33,605 bases of DNA from DASQLQ01 sp035629935 (GCA_035629935.1 DASQLQ010000023.1:1-33605), one strand, 5' to 3'. Positions 1 through 8,080 are shown, numbered from the stretch's first letter. The notes: generated by a model not told the origin, from the sequence alone. Made by a program: numbers and translations.

Positions 1-462
1 TTCGTCATGGTCGTCCAACGGCTGGAGGCCTACATCGGAACCGGCACCCATCTGCACGTAGCGCTCGACCGTTGTGAGCTCCGGCGCGACCTCTGCGAGC
101 TTCCCCGCACATTCAGCGTCGAAGAAGACGATCTTGTCCGCCGCGTGATTCGTGATGTAGGAGATTTGCTCGGGAAAGAGTCTGACGTTGATCGTATGGA
201 GAACCGCCCCGAGCAACGGAACCGCGAAGTAGAGCTCGAGGTGTCGAGCCGTGTTGAACGCGAACGAACCCACCCGGTCACCGGGCTCGACGCCGAGCTT
301 CCGAAGAGCGCTACAGAGCTTGAGAACGCGCTCTGAGAACTCGCCATAGGTCATCTGCCGTTCCGGGGAGTAGATCCGGCCGTCGGCGTAGATCGTCCCT
401 AAGCGCTCGAATATCGGCTTGATCGTAAGTGGGGTCGTCTGCATCAACCCGGGGATCGTCAC
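1..462 (-). CDS. Acyl-CoA synthetase (AMP-dependent ligase), N-terminal part, cut by window edge
   Basis: The visible 154 residues are the N-terminal part of an AMP-forming acyl-CoA synthetase, which activates a carboxylic acid to its CoA thioester with ATP. I read a typical opening: a segment around 'RQMTYGEFSERV', then 'ALRKLGVEPGDRVGSFAFN' and 'YFAVPLLGAVLHTINVRLFP', all standard for the family (fatty-acid/aromatic-acid ligases). The ATP-binding and catalytic motifs lie beyond the window. The start is a GTG at 462-460 with a good AGGAGG upstream, inside the end of the TetR gene. GTG overlaps the TetR stop as GTGA, so it is translationally coupled. As last visible gene of the transporter operon it probably activates the imported acid. 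The substrate cannot be read from this part. Confidence 0.85.
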   Translation of the reverse strand, partial: MTIPGLMQTTPLTIKPIFERLGTIYADGRIYSPERQMTYGEFSERVLKLCSALRKLGVEPGDRVGSFAFNTARHLELYFAVPLLGAVLHTINVRLFPEQISYITNHAADKIVFFDAECAGKLAEVAPELTTVERYVQMGAGSDVGLQPLDDHDE

Positions 463-1094
463 TGTCTACCTCCTGATTGCTTGCTCACCATCCGCATGAC
501 CATGTCCGCGTGTAGATCCGCCATCTCTTCCCTCGTCAGCTCGCCGCCGGTCCGGTACCACTTCGCGATCGCCATCCCCATCGTCAAGATGAGATTGGCG
601 ACCGCCGCGACGTTGGGCACATCGAAGTCCCCATCCGCCCGACCGAGCTCGAGGATGTCGCGCAACGTGGTCGTCGCCCACTGGCGGATGCGCACGACTT
701 CGGCCCCAACATCTCCGTTGACAGAACCGATCTCGCGGTTTCCGACCCGGGCCTCGATGATGTAGACGGTGTGCATCAAGGCGTGCGCGTGAGCGAATGA
801 ACGAAGTTGTTCCTTGGGATCGCTCGTCGCCACTTGGAGAGCAGCGCCGAGTCGCGACTCCATCTCCCTGTGGATCTCCACGAGCATCGAGCCCAGCAGT
901 TCCTCTTTGGAGGAGAAGTGGTTGTACAGCGCACCCGGAGTCAGACCACAAGCCAGAGCGATCTCGCGCATCGTCGTCGACTTGAACCCTCGTTCGAAGA
1001 ACAGCTTGAGTGCCTCGTCCTGGATCCGTTTCGAGGTGTGCGGAGCACCTTCTTTGGTGCCGCGCATGAGCTCTTCCCGCTCGATCGCCGTCAT
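459..1094 (-). CDS. TetR/AcrR-family transcriptional regulator
   Basis: A 211-residue one-component repressor. The N-terminal helix-turn-helix is clear at about residues 38-65 ('TTMREIALACGLTPGALYNHF' region followed by 'SSKEELL'). The C-terminal ligand-binding domain is helical and diverged, as usual. It sits in the operon it probably controls: its ATG overlaps the LivF stop as ATGA, and its own stop overlaps the ligase GTG. TetR regulators that travel with acyl-CoA ligases often sense an acyl-CoA or free acid; here that is inference from context. A perfect palindrome in the operon promoter (6171-6188) is the best candidate operator. Confidence 0.92.
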   Translation of the reverse strand: MTAIEREELMRGTKEGAPHTSKRIQDEALKLFFERGFKSTTMREIALACGLTPGALYNHFSSKEELLGSMLVEIHREMESRLGAALQVATSDPKEQLRSFAHAHALMHTVYIIEARVGNREIGSVNGDVGAEVVRIRQWATTTLRDILELGRADGDFDVPNVAAVANLILTMGMAIAKWYRTGGELTREEMADLHADMVMRMVSKQSGGRQ

Positions 1095-1864
1095 CGGGTT
1101 ACCACCGGCTCGGGAGCGGATGCTTTCAGGCTCTTGGACAGAAGGCGACCGACCCCGAGATAGTCGGCGACCTTGTCGGTGTCGAGATTGCCGACGATGC
1201 CCTCGTAGACGATCTGGCCCCGTTGCATGATGTGAACGCGATCGGCGACCTTCAGCGAGAAGGTGACGTTCTGCTCGACGAGCAGGATCGTGACGCCCGT
1301 CTCGTGGACCACTTTCAGCGTTTCGAACAGCTCCTGCACAGCGACCGGAGACAGGCCCGCCGAGGGCTCGTCGATGACGAGCAGCTTGGGCTCCGACATC
1401 AGTCCGCGCGCCACGGCAAGCATCGCCTGCTGTCCGCCCGACATGGTCCCGGCAAGTTGATCCCTGCGCTCGGCGAGGATCGGGAATCGTTCGAGGAGGC
1501 CGTCGAGCACGGACTTGTAGCGAGACTTGTCCCGGCGCCTCAGCGTGTAAGCGCCCAAACGCAGGTTCTCTTCGACGGTGAAATCAGGGAACACCTGGCG
1601 ACCTTGCGGAACATGACCCATCCCCCGGGCAACACGCTCTTCGACGGACATCTTCGTAACGTCTTCGCCGAGGAAGAACACTTGCCCCGACCACGCGGGA
1701 AGGAGACCGGCGACGACCTTGAGCGACACGCTCTTCCCGGCGCCGTTGAGACCCAGGACTCCGGCGATCTCTCCTTTGGACACGTGATACGAGCACCCGT
1801 GCAACACCGTGTTGGCTCCGAAGCCGGTCGAGACATCTCTTAGCTCGAGCAAGTAGTCGCTCAT
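1091..1864 (-). CDS. livF: LivF-type ATPase of a branched-chain amino acid/organic acid ABC importer
   Basis: A 257-residue ABC ATPase of the LivF group, which powers an importer of the hydrophobic amino acid uptake (HAAT) family together with a LivG ATPase. Walker A is at residues 38-45 (GLNGAGKS; most LivF proteins have Arg where this has Leu). The Q-loop region 'GMGHVPQGRQVFPDFTVEENL' is diagnostic for LivF. The signature 'MSGGQQ', Walker B 'LLVIDEPSAGLSP' and H-loop 'LLVEQNV' are present. It overlaps the upstream LivM-LivG gene and the downstream TetR gene by 4 bp each. HAAT importers with an acyl-CoA ligase often import carboxylic acids rather than amino acids. Confidence 0.93.
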   Translation of the reverse strand: MSDYLLELRDVSTGFGANTVLHGCSYHVSKGEIAGVLGLNGAGKSVSLKVVAGLLPAWSGQVFFLGEDVTKMSVEERVARGMGHVPQGRQVFPDFTVEENLRLGAYTLRRRDKSRYKSVLDGLLERFPILAERRDQLAGTMSGGQQAMLAVARGLMSEPKLLVIDEPSAGLSPVAVQELFETLKVVHETGVTILLVEQNVTFSLKVADRVHIMQRGQIVYEGIVGNLDTDKVADYLGVGRLLSKSLKASAPEPVVTR

Positions 1865-3750
1865 GCCACCGCCTCGCCGAAATAAGCGCCGATGACTTCG
1901 GGCTGGCGTGCGATCTCTTCAGTCGTACCGTGCGCCAGCACCTTCCCGAAGTTCAGTACATAGATGTAGTCGCACACGTCCAGGACCAACGGGATGTGGT
2001 GCTCGATCAACAACACTGTCCGGCCCAGATCGTCACGGATCTCGCGTAGGCGCTCACCGAGGTTCTCCACCGCTGCCGGCGACATGCCGGCCGAGGGCTC
2101 GTCGAGCAGCAACAACTCCGGAGCGGTGACAAGGACGCATCCCAACTCGACCAACCGCTGCTGGCCATGCGAAAGGTTCCTCACCGGGGTGTCTGTGAAA
2201 GCCTCGAACCCCAGAGCCTCGATCGCATCCGTGGCGCGCTTGCGCATCGCCCGTTCGCTCCCGCCGGCCGAGGCCGTGTAGAGCAATCCCTTCGGAACGG
2301 GATAGTCGGCCGCGACGTGCTGCGCCAGTAGGAAGTTCTCGTTGACCGAAAGATCCTTCGTAAGCCCGATCTGCTGGAACGTCCGACCGATGCCGAGACG
2401 GGCACGTGCATGGGGCGGGAGGTCCATCAGCTCGCGTCCGAGGAACTTGGCGCTGCCCCCCTCAGGCTTCACGAATCCCGAGATCGCGTTGAACAACGTT
2501 GTCTTGCCGGCACCGTTCGGCCCGATAAGACCGACGATCTGACCTTGATGAACGGTGAGCGCGGCCTCATCCACCGCCTTGAGACCACCGAAAGTCACCG
2601 ATATGTCATGCACCTCGAGCAGTGCGCTACCGGTAAGGATCTCTGGGCGCTCCGGCAAACCGGCGGGCCTTGGAAGCTTTGGCAGTTTCGGGAGCTCGTC
2701 ATCGTCCGTCGACGACAGATCCCCCCGGGCCTTCTTCTCGCCTCGTTTCTCTGCCCGCTGTCGGACCGCGCCGGCGATGCCGCCCGGATGACGCGCCATC
2801 ACGTCGATCAATGCAACGGCGCCCACGATCATCTCCCAGCCTTGCAGGAACTCGAGGAAGCGTGGAAGCAACGCATAGAAGAGGGCAGCAACCGCAACCC
2901 CCGACCGGCTCCCCAACCCGCCGATCACAACGATGATCACGAGAAGGAGGGAATAGTTCGGTTGGGATTTGAAGGCGAAGCTCTCGGAGTTGATGAAACC
3001 GATGAGATGTCCGTACAGAGCACCGGCGACCGCAGCGAGCGCGCCGGACAGGACGAAAGCGAGGATCTTGTAGGACGCAACCGGGACGCCGAAACCTTGC
3101 GCGACCTTCTCGTCCCACCTGATCGCATTGAACGCTCGCCCGATCTTCGTCCGCGTGATGTTCTGGTCGAACAACCAGAACCCAACGAGGAACACCAGCA
3201 AGAACGCCAGGTAATCGGCGTGCTGCGAGAAAGCGAAGGTGCCGGCCAGAGGGCGAGGGAGCTCGAGCCCGGCCGATCCCCCCGTCAGGGGCTCCCACCG
3301 GAACAACGACTCCTCCATCATGAATGCGAACGCGATCGTCGTGACGGCCAGGTAAAGCCCTCTCAGCCTGAGAGCCGGTACGCCGAGCACCAGGGCGAAG
3401 AGCGCTCCAACAACTGCGGCCACTAGGAGACCGACGAGAACCGGAAGCTGCGGCTTGCTCGTCAGCAGCCCGCTGGCGAAAGCGCCGACACCGAGGAACG
3501 CGCCATGCCCCAGCGAGATCTGTCCCGCGTAGCCGAGGAGCACGTTCAGAGACAGCGCCATAAGGATGAAGCTCACGCCGACGGCGATGTTCAGTGCGAT
3601 GTGGCTGGGCAGGAACGGCGTCGAACGGAACAAGAGCGGGGGCACGGCGATCGATGCGGCGATGCAAGCTAACGCGATCAGCTTGCGTTTGGTGAAGCGG
3701 AAATTGAACCCGCGACCACTTTCATACGGCCATCCCGTGATGTCGGTCAT
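1861..3750 (-). CDS. LivM-LivG fusion: permease plus ATPase of the same importer
   Basis: A 629-residue fusion of two subunits that are separate in Escherichia coli. Residues 1 to about 330 form the LivM permease: many hydrophobic segments and the family stretch 'LLGYAGQISLGHGAFLGVGA'. A charged linker with Lys/Pro-rich 'LPKLPKLPRPAGLP' leads to a LivG ATPase from about residue 375. The ATPase has Walker A GPNGAGKTT near 408, Q-loop 'RTFQQIGL', signature 'LSHGQQ' (usual form LSYGQQ), Walker B 'LLLLDEPSAGMSP' and H-loop 'LIEHHIP'. I chose the ATG at 3750-3748 because it overlaps the LivH stop as ATGA; the open frame further upstream is only the antisense-frame shadow of LivH. Confidence 0.92.
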   Translation of the reverse strand: MTDITGWPYESGRGFNFRFTKRKLIALACIAASIAVPPLLFRSTPFLPSHIALNIAVGVSFILMALSLNVLLGYAGQISLGHGAFLGVGAFASGLLTSKPQLPVLVGLLVAAVVGALFALVLGVPALRLRGLYLAVTTIAFAFMMEESLFRWEPLTGGSAGLELPRPLAGTFAFSQHADYLAFLLVFLVGFWLFDQNITRTKIGRAFNAIRWDEKVAQGFGVPVASYKILAFVLSGALAAVAGALYGHLIGFINSESFAFKSQPNYSLLLVIIVVIGGLGSRSGVAVAALFYALLPRFLEFLQGWEMIVGAVALIDVMARHPGGIAGAVRQRAEKRGEKKARGDLSSTDDDELPKLPKLPRPAGLPERPEILTGSALLEVHDISVTFGGLKAVDEAALTVHQGQIVGLIGPNGAGKTTLFNAISGFVKPEGGSAKFLGRELMDLPPHARARLGIGRTFQQIGLTKDLSVNENFLLAQHVAADYPVPKGLLYTASAGGSERAMRKRATDAIEALGFEAFTDTPVRNLSHGQQRLVELGCVLVTAPELLLLDEPSAGMSPAAVENLGERLREIRDDLGRTVLLIEHHIPLVLDVCDYIYVLNFGKVLAHGTTEEIARQPEVIGAYFGEAVA

Positions 3751-4619
3751 ACCGCTGCCTTCCCCCACAAACCTTGCGGCCTGACCAGAAGCACGAGCAC
3801 GATCACGACCATCACGGCAACGGATCCGATGCCGGGGAACGTCGATTGCACGTAACGCTGCTGGATGAAAGCCTCGACGATCCCAACAACGACTCCCCCG
3901 ACGAAAGCGCCGGGGAGACTCGTAAGGCCACCGATCAGCGCGGCCGCAAGGCCCCTCACGAACAGACCGGTCATGAATCCGGCAGCGAAGATGCCGACTG
4001 TGGGCTCTATCAAGAGCGCGGCCATCGCAGAGACTCCTCCCGCGAGCGCCCACGTGAAGGCCGACACGCGCGCCAGCGGGACGCCGACGAGTCGCGTTGC
4101 TCCCGGATCCTGAGATGCCGCTAAGACACCGAGACCGAAATCGGTCCGCTTGAGGAAGGTGGCCAGAGCTATCCCAAGTCCGATAGCCGTGAGAAGCGCA
4201 AGTATCTGAGTGGGGCTGACGAAGAATCCGGCCACCTTGATGCCGAGGCCTGAGATCGGACCGGGCAGGATCTGGGGGCTGGGCCCGAAGATCTTGAGCT
4301 CGAGAGCGAAGAGCAACAGCAAGAGGCCGATCGTCGCCACTGCGACGGACAGACGAGGCGCATCTCCCATGTTGCGAACCACGATCCGCTCGAAAGCGAA
4401 CCCGATACCGGCCACGACAACGATCGCGCCGAGTGCGCCGACGATCCACGGCAGATTCTGTCTCTCGATCAGCCAGAACGCGATGAACAACCCGAACGTG
4501 CCCATCTCCCCCTGGGCGAAGTTCAGCACCCGGGAGCCTTTGAAGACGAGCACGATGCCGACCGCGAGCAGCGCGTAGATACCGCCCGTGGCCAGCCCCG
4601 TGATCAGGGTTTGACCCAT
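3747..4619 (-). CDS. livH: LivH-type permease of the same importer
   Basis: A 290-residue integral membrane permease that pairs with the LivM half of the next gene. The family signature 'VFKGSRVLNFAQGEMGTFGLF' is near the N-terminus, followed by about eight hydrophobic segments and 'RLVGVPLARVSAFTWALAGGVSAMAALL', the conserved cytoplasmic-loop region that contacts the ATPase. The start is taken as ATG 4619-4617; a TTG one codon upstream is possible. A purine-rich GGTAGG stretch lies upstream. The gap to the binding-protein gene is 18 bp, so the two are surely co-transcribed. Confidence 0.92.
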   Translation of the reverse strand: MGQTLITGLATGGIYALLAVGIVLVFKGSRVLNFAQGEMGTFGLFIAFWLIERQNLPWIVGALGAIVVVAGIGFAFERIVVRNMGDAPRLSVAVATIGLLLLLFALELKIFGPSPQILPGPISGLGIKVAGFFVSPTQILALLTAIGLGIALATFLKRTDFGLGVLAASQDPGATRLVGVPLARVSAFTWALAGGVSAMAALLIEPTVGIFAAGFMTGLFVRGLAAALIGGLTSLPGAFVGGVVVGIVEAFIQQRYVQSTFPGIGSVAVMVVIVLVLLVRPQGLWGKAAV

Positions 4620-4637
4620 CAACTACCTACCTATGGA

Positions 4638-6140
4638 CTAGATGCGGACGCAGGTATTGGTCTGAACCCACCCGGGGCCATAACCGGACACATTCGTGGC
4701 TTTGAAGATGTTTCCGAGGAACCCGCCCACGTGCTGGTTCGCCTTGAAGTTGAACGGGCAGTTCGGCGCGACAGCTTTGTGGCGTCCCGAGATGAGCAAT
4801 GCCACCATCCGGTTCCGGTCGCAGTTCGGGCCGCAATCGAGCAACCATTGGTGGACCTGCTTCATCGCCAACCACGTCATCCAGAGGATGTCGTTGCCCT
4901 TCTGTGCCCTTCCGTACTTACGTTGGGCCTCTTCGTACCTGGCTATCTCTGCTGCGTACGGGGCGAAGGGCCCGCTTGTTGCGCCGGGCACATACGCGGG
5001 CCACATCGCGATGCCTTCGACGGGCGGGTTGAGCATCTCTTCCTTCAGCGTGTCGGTCATGATCTGGAACGGGAACACGACCCACGTCGGGTGATAGTCC
5101 TGCTGCTTCGCCTGCTTGATGAGCTCGATCGCCGCGAGACCGTTCTCCCACACGAAGACGGTCTTCGCACCTTGTGCCTTCAGCTCGGCGATCTGTTGCG
5201 TGTAAACAGCTTGATCCTTCTGCACGGGAAGGTCTGCAACCAGTCCCTTCCCGGCACTCTTCATCGAAGCGAGGAACGTCTTGTGTCCCGGCTCCCATGC
5301 TTCGCTCTGGCGCCAGATCACGCCGATCTTGTCGCTCTTGTGCTTGGCAAGGATCCAACGAGCGGCGAGCCTGCCGGACTGCTCGACCGTCGGGAGGAAG
5401 CTGAAGCTGTACTTCTTGCTGAGGTCTTGACGCGCGATGTGGTGCACGTAGAGCAAACGGTTCTGCTCCTGCTCGTTCCACGCGCGCACTGCGGGGATCT
5501 GGTCGAACCCGATACCGCCGATCAGCATGAAGGGATTCTTGGCCTTGCACCGCTCGGCTGCCTGCACTGCGTTGTCCGGGCGATAGGCATCGTCCTCGAT
5601 CGTGAGATGGACATCGCGCCCATACACGCCGCCGTTGTCGTTAACCATCGACCAGTAGACGTTGATGTCCTCTGGCCGGGTGTCGAACGCTTCTGCGAAC
5701 GTCAGCGCTGCATGACCGCACAAGGTGATCGCGTCATCCGTGAACCCCATCTGCGCCGTGCTTTGCGGCCACATGTTCACCGTAGGAAGACCTTTGGCAA
5801 GACGCCGCGCGCGTTCGGCCTGCTGCTTCTCGCTGACCTTCTGGCCCGTAGCCGAGACGGTGCTTCCGTCGGTAGCGTCCGCAGGCACGCCTCCGCCGCC
5901 ACTGGAGCCGCCGGAGGAAGTTCCTCCCGAGCCGCCGCCCTTCTTGCCGCTGCTCTTGCCTTTGCCCTTGCCGAGCTTGCCGCCGCCGATCTTGCCGGAA
6001 TCGCCGTTGTCGACGATCTGTCCCGGAGACTCGGCCGGATCTGCAGCTGAGGGAGCCGGCCCCCCGGAACATGCGGCTCCCACGAACATCGCCAGCAGCA
6101 CCACTACGAATACCCCTCGGATCTCAAGCAATCGGCCCAT
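4638..6140 (-). CDS. Lipoprotein substrate-binding protein of the HAAT importer (LivK-like)
   Basis: A 500-residue binding protein that should capture the substrate outside the membrane and hand it to LivH/LivM. It opens with a lipoprotein signal peptide and lipobox ending 'VGAAC' (Cys24). A long low-complexity Gly/Lys/Ser linker (about residues 40-85) follows, then a periplasmic-binding-protein type 1 domain (Peripla_BP_6): 'GRDVHLTIEDDAYRPDNAVQAAERC', 'NPFMLIGGIGFDQIPAVRAWNEQ', 'VFVWENGLAAIELIKQAKQQ'. The start is ATG 6140-6138, behind GGGGGC; the frame stays open farther upstream but crosses the promoter. The first gene of its operon. The ligand is not deducible; the ligase downstream suggests a carboxylic acid. 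Confidence 0.9.
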   Translation of the reverse strand: MGRLLEIRGVFVVVLLAMFVGAACSGGPAPSAADPAESPGQIVDNGDSGKIGGGKLGKGKGKSSGKKGGGSGGTSSGGSSGGGGVPADATDGSTVSATGQKVSEKQQAERARRLAKGLPTVNMWPQSTAQMGFTDDAITLCGHAALTFAEAFDTRPEDINVYWSMVNDNGGVYGRDVHLTIEDDAYRPDNAVQAAERCKAKNPFMLIGGIGFDQIPAVRAWNEQEQNRLLYVHHIARQDLSKKYSFSFLPTVEQSGRLAARWILAKHKSDKIGVIWRQSEAWEPGHKTFLASMKSAGKGLVADLPVQKDQAVYTQQIAELKAQGAKTVFVWENGLAAIELIKQAKQQDYHPTWVVFPFQIMTDTLKEEMLNPPVEGIAMWPAYVPGATSGPFAPYAAEIARYEEAQRKYGRAQKGNDILWMTWLAMKQVHQWLLDCGPNCDRNRMVALLISGRHKAVAPNCPFNFKANQHVGGFLGNIFKATNVSGYGPGWVQTNTCVRI

Positions 6141-6170
6141 CGAAAGCCCCCTTTGGAACGCCCGCAGTTC

Positions 6171-6188
6171 TATGAACAAGCGTTCATA
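6171..6188. promoter_or_regulatory. Perfect palindrome, candidate TetR operator
   Basis: TATGAACAAGCGTTCATA is a perfect inverted repeat with 7-bp arms and a 4-bp spacer. It lies 31-48 bp before the binding-protein start and overlaps the proposed -10 box. This size, symmetry and GAAC/GTTC core are typical of TetR-family operators, and a TetR gene sits in the same operon. That the two interact is inference. Confidence 0.65.
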
Positions 6189-6212
6189 TACCAAACCGGA
6201 CATCGCCGTCAA
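6185..6212 (-). promoter_or_regulatory. Candidate promoter of the importer operon
   Basis: On the minus strand a TTGACG (-35, 6212-6207) and TATATG (-10, 6190-6185) are separated by 16 bp. The -10 box shares bases with the palindrome at 6171-6188, so bound repressor would block polymerase. No other convincing promoter was seen before any later gene of the operon. Confidence 0.5.
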
Positions 6213-6242
6213 AACGGAAGAATCCTGCGGGGACTGGGCCCG

Positions 6243-6270
6243 AACGCCGACGGGCTCAGCCGTCGGCGTT
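6243..6270 (-). terminator. Hairpin terminator after sodC
   Basis: A perfect 11-bp inverted repeat (arm AACGCCGACGG, 6-base loop) begins within the sodC stop codon. There is no U-tract, as is common for GC-rich actinobacterial terminators. It separates sodC from the importer promoter. Confidence 0.7.
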
Positions 6271-6928
6271 AATCCCTCGGGTTGCGCTTCACCACGCCGC
6301 ACGCGAAGCGGGCCCCGGCGTCACCGGTCTTGCGCGAATCCTCGTCCGCACCCATCGTGTCGTAGGCGTGGGAGTGATAACGCTCTTCACCGGATGCGGT
6401 GGCCGCGGGGATGTTGGCGAGGTTGTCGGCACCGGCATGAAGGATGACCGCGCTGCCATCGTCGTCGTCCAGATCGGTGATCCGGAACCCGCTCGTCAAG
6501 AACCAGGTCCGGGCTGCACCGGTGTCCATGCCGAGAGCCGGCGGAAGATCGCCCGCGTGAGCGCCATGGTCTGTCGCTCCCGGATTGAAGTGGCCACCTG
6601 CCGAATAGAAGGGAACTGCTGCTCCCGAAGGATCCGTCGCGGCGGGATCACATACGCCCGTCGTGTGAATGTGGAAACCGTGGAAGCCTGCGGTGATCCC
6701 GGACAGGGCCACGGTGAGCTTCGTCTTGCACGACGAGTGGATACCGAACGTGACTTTGCCGACCTGATCCCCCTGGACGTTCTTGAGTTTGGCCGAGGCC
6801 AACTTGTCCTTCGCCAAACAAGCAGTGGCCGCATCACCTGAAGAACCGATGGAAAGGACTACTGCAGCGGCACCGATAGCGACCACTGCTATGGACGCAC
6901 CTAGACGGGTGCGCAAACTCGAAGTCAT
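6269..6928 (-). CDS. sodC: Secreted Cu/Zn superoxide dismutase
   Basis: A 219-residue extracytoplasmic enzyme that dismutates superoxide. It has an N-terminal signal sequence (hydrophobic residues about 11-28). Copper ligands are visible as H86, H88 (FHIH), H113 (GGHFNP) and H164 (ILHAGADN). Zinc ligands are H113, H121, H124 and D127 (GDLP). The conserved disulfide cysteines are C93 (GVC) and C210 (FACGVV). The stretch 'HAGADNLANIP...TGDAGARFACG' resembles mycobacterial SodC. The zinc loop is short: H121 and H124 are 3 residues apart, against about 9 in the textbook enzyme. Start ATG 6928-6926 follows GGGGAG. It ends in its own hairpin terminator. Confidence 0.93.
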   Translation of the reverse strand: MTSSLRTRLGASIAVVAIGAAAVVLSIGSSGDAATACLAKDKLASAKLKNVQGDQVGKVTFGIHSSCKTKLTVALSGITAGFHGFHIHTTGVCDPAATDPSGAAVPFYSAGGHFNPGATDHGAHAGDLPPALGMDTGAARTWFLTSGFRITDLDDDDGSAVILHAGADNLANIPAATASGEERYHSHAYDTMGADEDSRKTGDAGARFACGVVKRNPRD

Positions 6929-6998
6929 CCGACTCTCCCCTCATGGCACGAAGCTGACGGCACAACGTTAACCGTGGGGCACATGGCGGTGCTTCTGA

Positions 6999-8030
6999 TC
7001 AGGTCTTGGGATCTAACGAGGTCAGCTGGCCGGTCCATTCGCTGTGATAGTCGCCCGGACCGCTCGTCACTCTCGTCTCTTGATACTGCTTGACGACAAG
7101 GCGGTGCTCCGGCGACACCCAGGAACGAACGGTGGCCGTGCCTTCGACCTCGCCGCGCATCTCCATCTTCACTTCGGTGGCGAAAACCTCAACGCGCTCT
7201 CCTCCGATCGTGAGGAACCCACGCTCGAAACACTTCGCCTGGTATTCACCCGAGGTCTTGCCCTTCCACGAACCGTCCCAAGTGTTGTTGACCGTCATCG
7301 GGAACCGAGACACGAACATCGGCGGGTTGTAGACGATCGTTGCGTCCTCCTCGACGGGCCCGAACTCGACACGGTTCCTGACCGTGCGCGTGAACACGCC
7401 TTCTTCCGAGATCCCGAGACCGAACCACTGTTCGCGTTGCTCCGAGAAGATGTGGTGCTCGGTCCAGTTGTTGTTTCCCTCGTGGGTGATGATCCTGGAT
7501 GACCGTTTCGGAAGCTGCCGGTGAACGCCGGGCGCCTCCTCGTAACCGTCGATCTCCCACGAGTAGACGCCTTCGCGCGGCGGGGCGATCTGGTTACTCG
7601 AGGCGGTCGTGCTCGACCCCTTCGACGGTGGCGCACCGGAGTTGCCCTGATCCGAGTCCGAAGTCGAGCCACCGGTTGCAGCCCCAGGAGCGTCGCTGCC
7701 TTGGTCGTTCGATACGGACCCGCCGGCCGACCCGGCCCCAGCGTTGGCCTGGTCTTTCTTTTGCTGGGCCTTGTCTGGTTTACCGGAGCCCTCCGAGACC
7801 TTCGTGTCTTCATTCGTGGAGGACTCGGAAGATCCGGAGTTCTCTCGGAACTCGGCGAGAGCCGTGTCCTCACCTACCTCGGTCGAGGAGTTCATGGAAG
7901 AAACGACCGTCCCGATCCCGACCCCGAGCAGGACCACGAGACCTCCCGCGATCGCGGCCTTGAGACCCTTTCGACTTTTCTTTGCGGTGGCTTCGAAGCC
8001 ACCGGGTGGAACCGCCCAGATGTCCCTCAT
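6999..8030 (-). CDS. Membrane-anchored protein of unknown function with long Ser/Gly linker
   Basis: I do not recognise a named family. The 343-residue protein has a short cytoplasmic N-terminus, a single transmembrane helix at about residues 24-45, then about 100 residues of low-complexity Ser/Gly/Asp/Gln-rich linker. A folded extracytoplasmic domain of about 190 residues follows, rich in alternating hydrophobic residues and aromatic residues, which suggests beta structure ('GVYSWEIDGYEE', 'WFGLGISEEGVFTRTV', 'TWDGSWKGKTSG'). It contains one Cys. Start ATG 8030-8028 follows GAGGG. It is divergent from a PadR gene only 28 bp away, so shared regulation is likely. It probably senses or binds something at the cell surface, but that is a guess. 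Confidence 0.8.
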   Translation of the reverse strand: MRDIWAVPPGGFEATAKKSRKGLKAAIAGGLVVLLGVGIGTVVSSMNSSTEVGEDTALAEFRENSGSSESSTNEDTKVSEGSGKPDKAQQKKDQANAGAGSAGGSVSNDQGSDAPGAATGGSTSDSDQGNSGAPPSKGSSTTASSNQIAPPREGVYSWEIDGYEEAPGVHRQLPKRSSRIITHEGNNNWTEHHIFSEQREQWFGLGISEEGVFTRTVRNRVEFGPVEEDATIVYNPPMFVSRFPMTVNNTWDGSWKGKTSGEYQAKCFERGFLTIGGERVEVFATEVKMEMRGEVEGTATVRSWVSPEHRLVVKQYQETRVTSGPGDYHSEWTGQLTSLDPKT

Positions 8031-8044
8031 CGCCTATCCCTCAG

Positions 8045-8080
8045 TAGTCTCATGTGATATGTCTATGTGGATGGAGACTA
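8045..8080. promoter_or_regulatory. Inverted repeat in the PadR divergent region
   Basis: TAGTCTC (8045-8051) and GAGACTA (8074-8080) form a 7-bp inverted repeat with a 22-bp spacer that spans the possible PadR start codons. TAGTCT could also serve as a -10 box, placing transcription start next to the ATG at 8059. It could be an autoregulatory site for PadR. The usual PadR motif ATGT-N8-ACAT is not present, so confidence is low. Confidence 0.3.

Noticed and set aside
2410..3426. A 338-codon plus-strand open frame
   Set aside because: It lies antisense to the LivM-LivG gene, is low-complexity Arg/Glu-rich and shows no domain.
4611..6050. A 479-codon open frame on the plus strand opposite the binding-protein gene
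   Set aside because: It is an antisense shadow of a well-supported lipoprotein gene; its translation has no recognisable domain, and long shadows are expected at this GC content.
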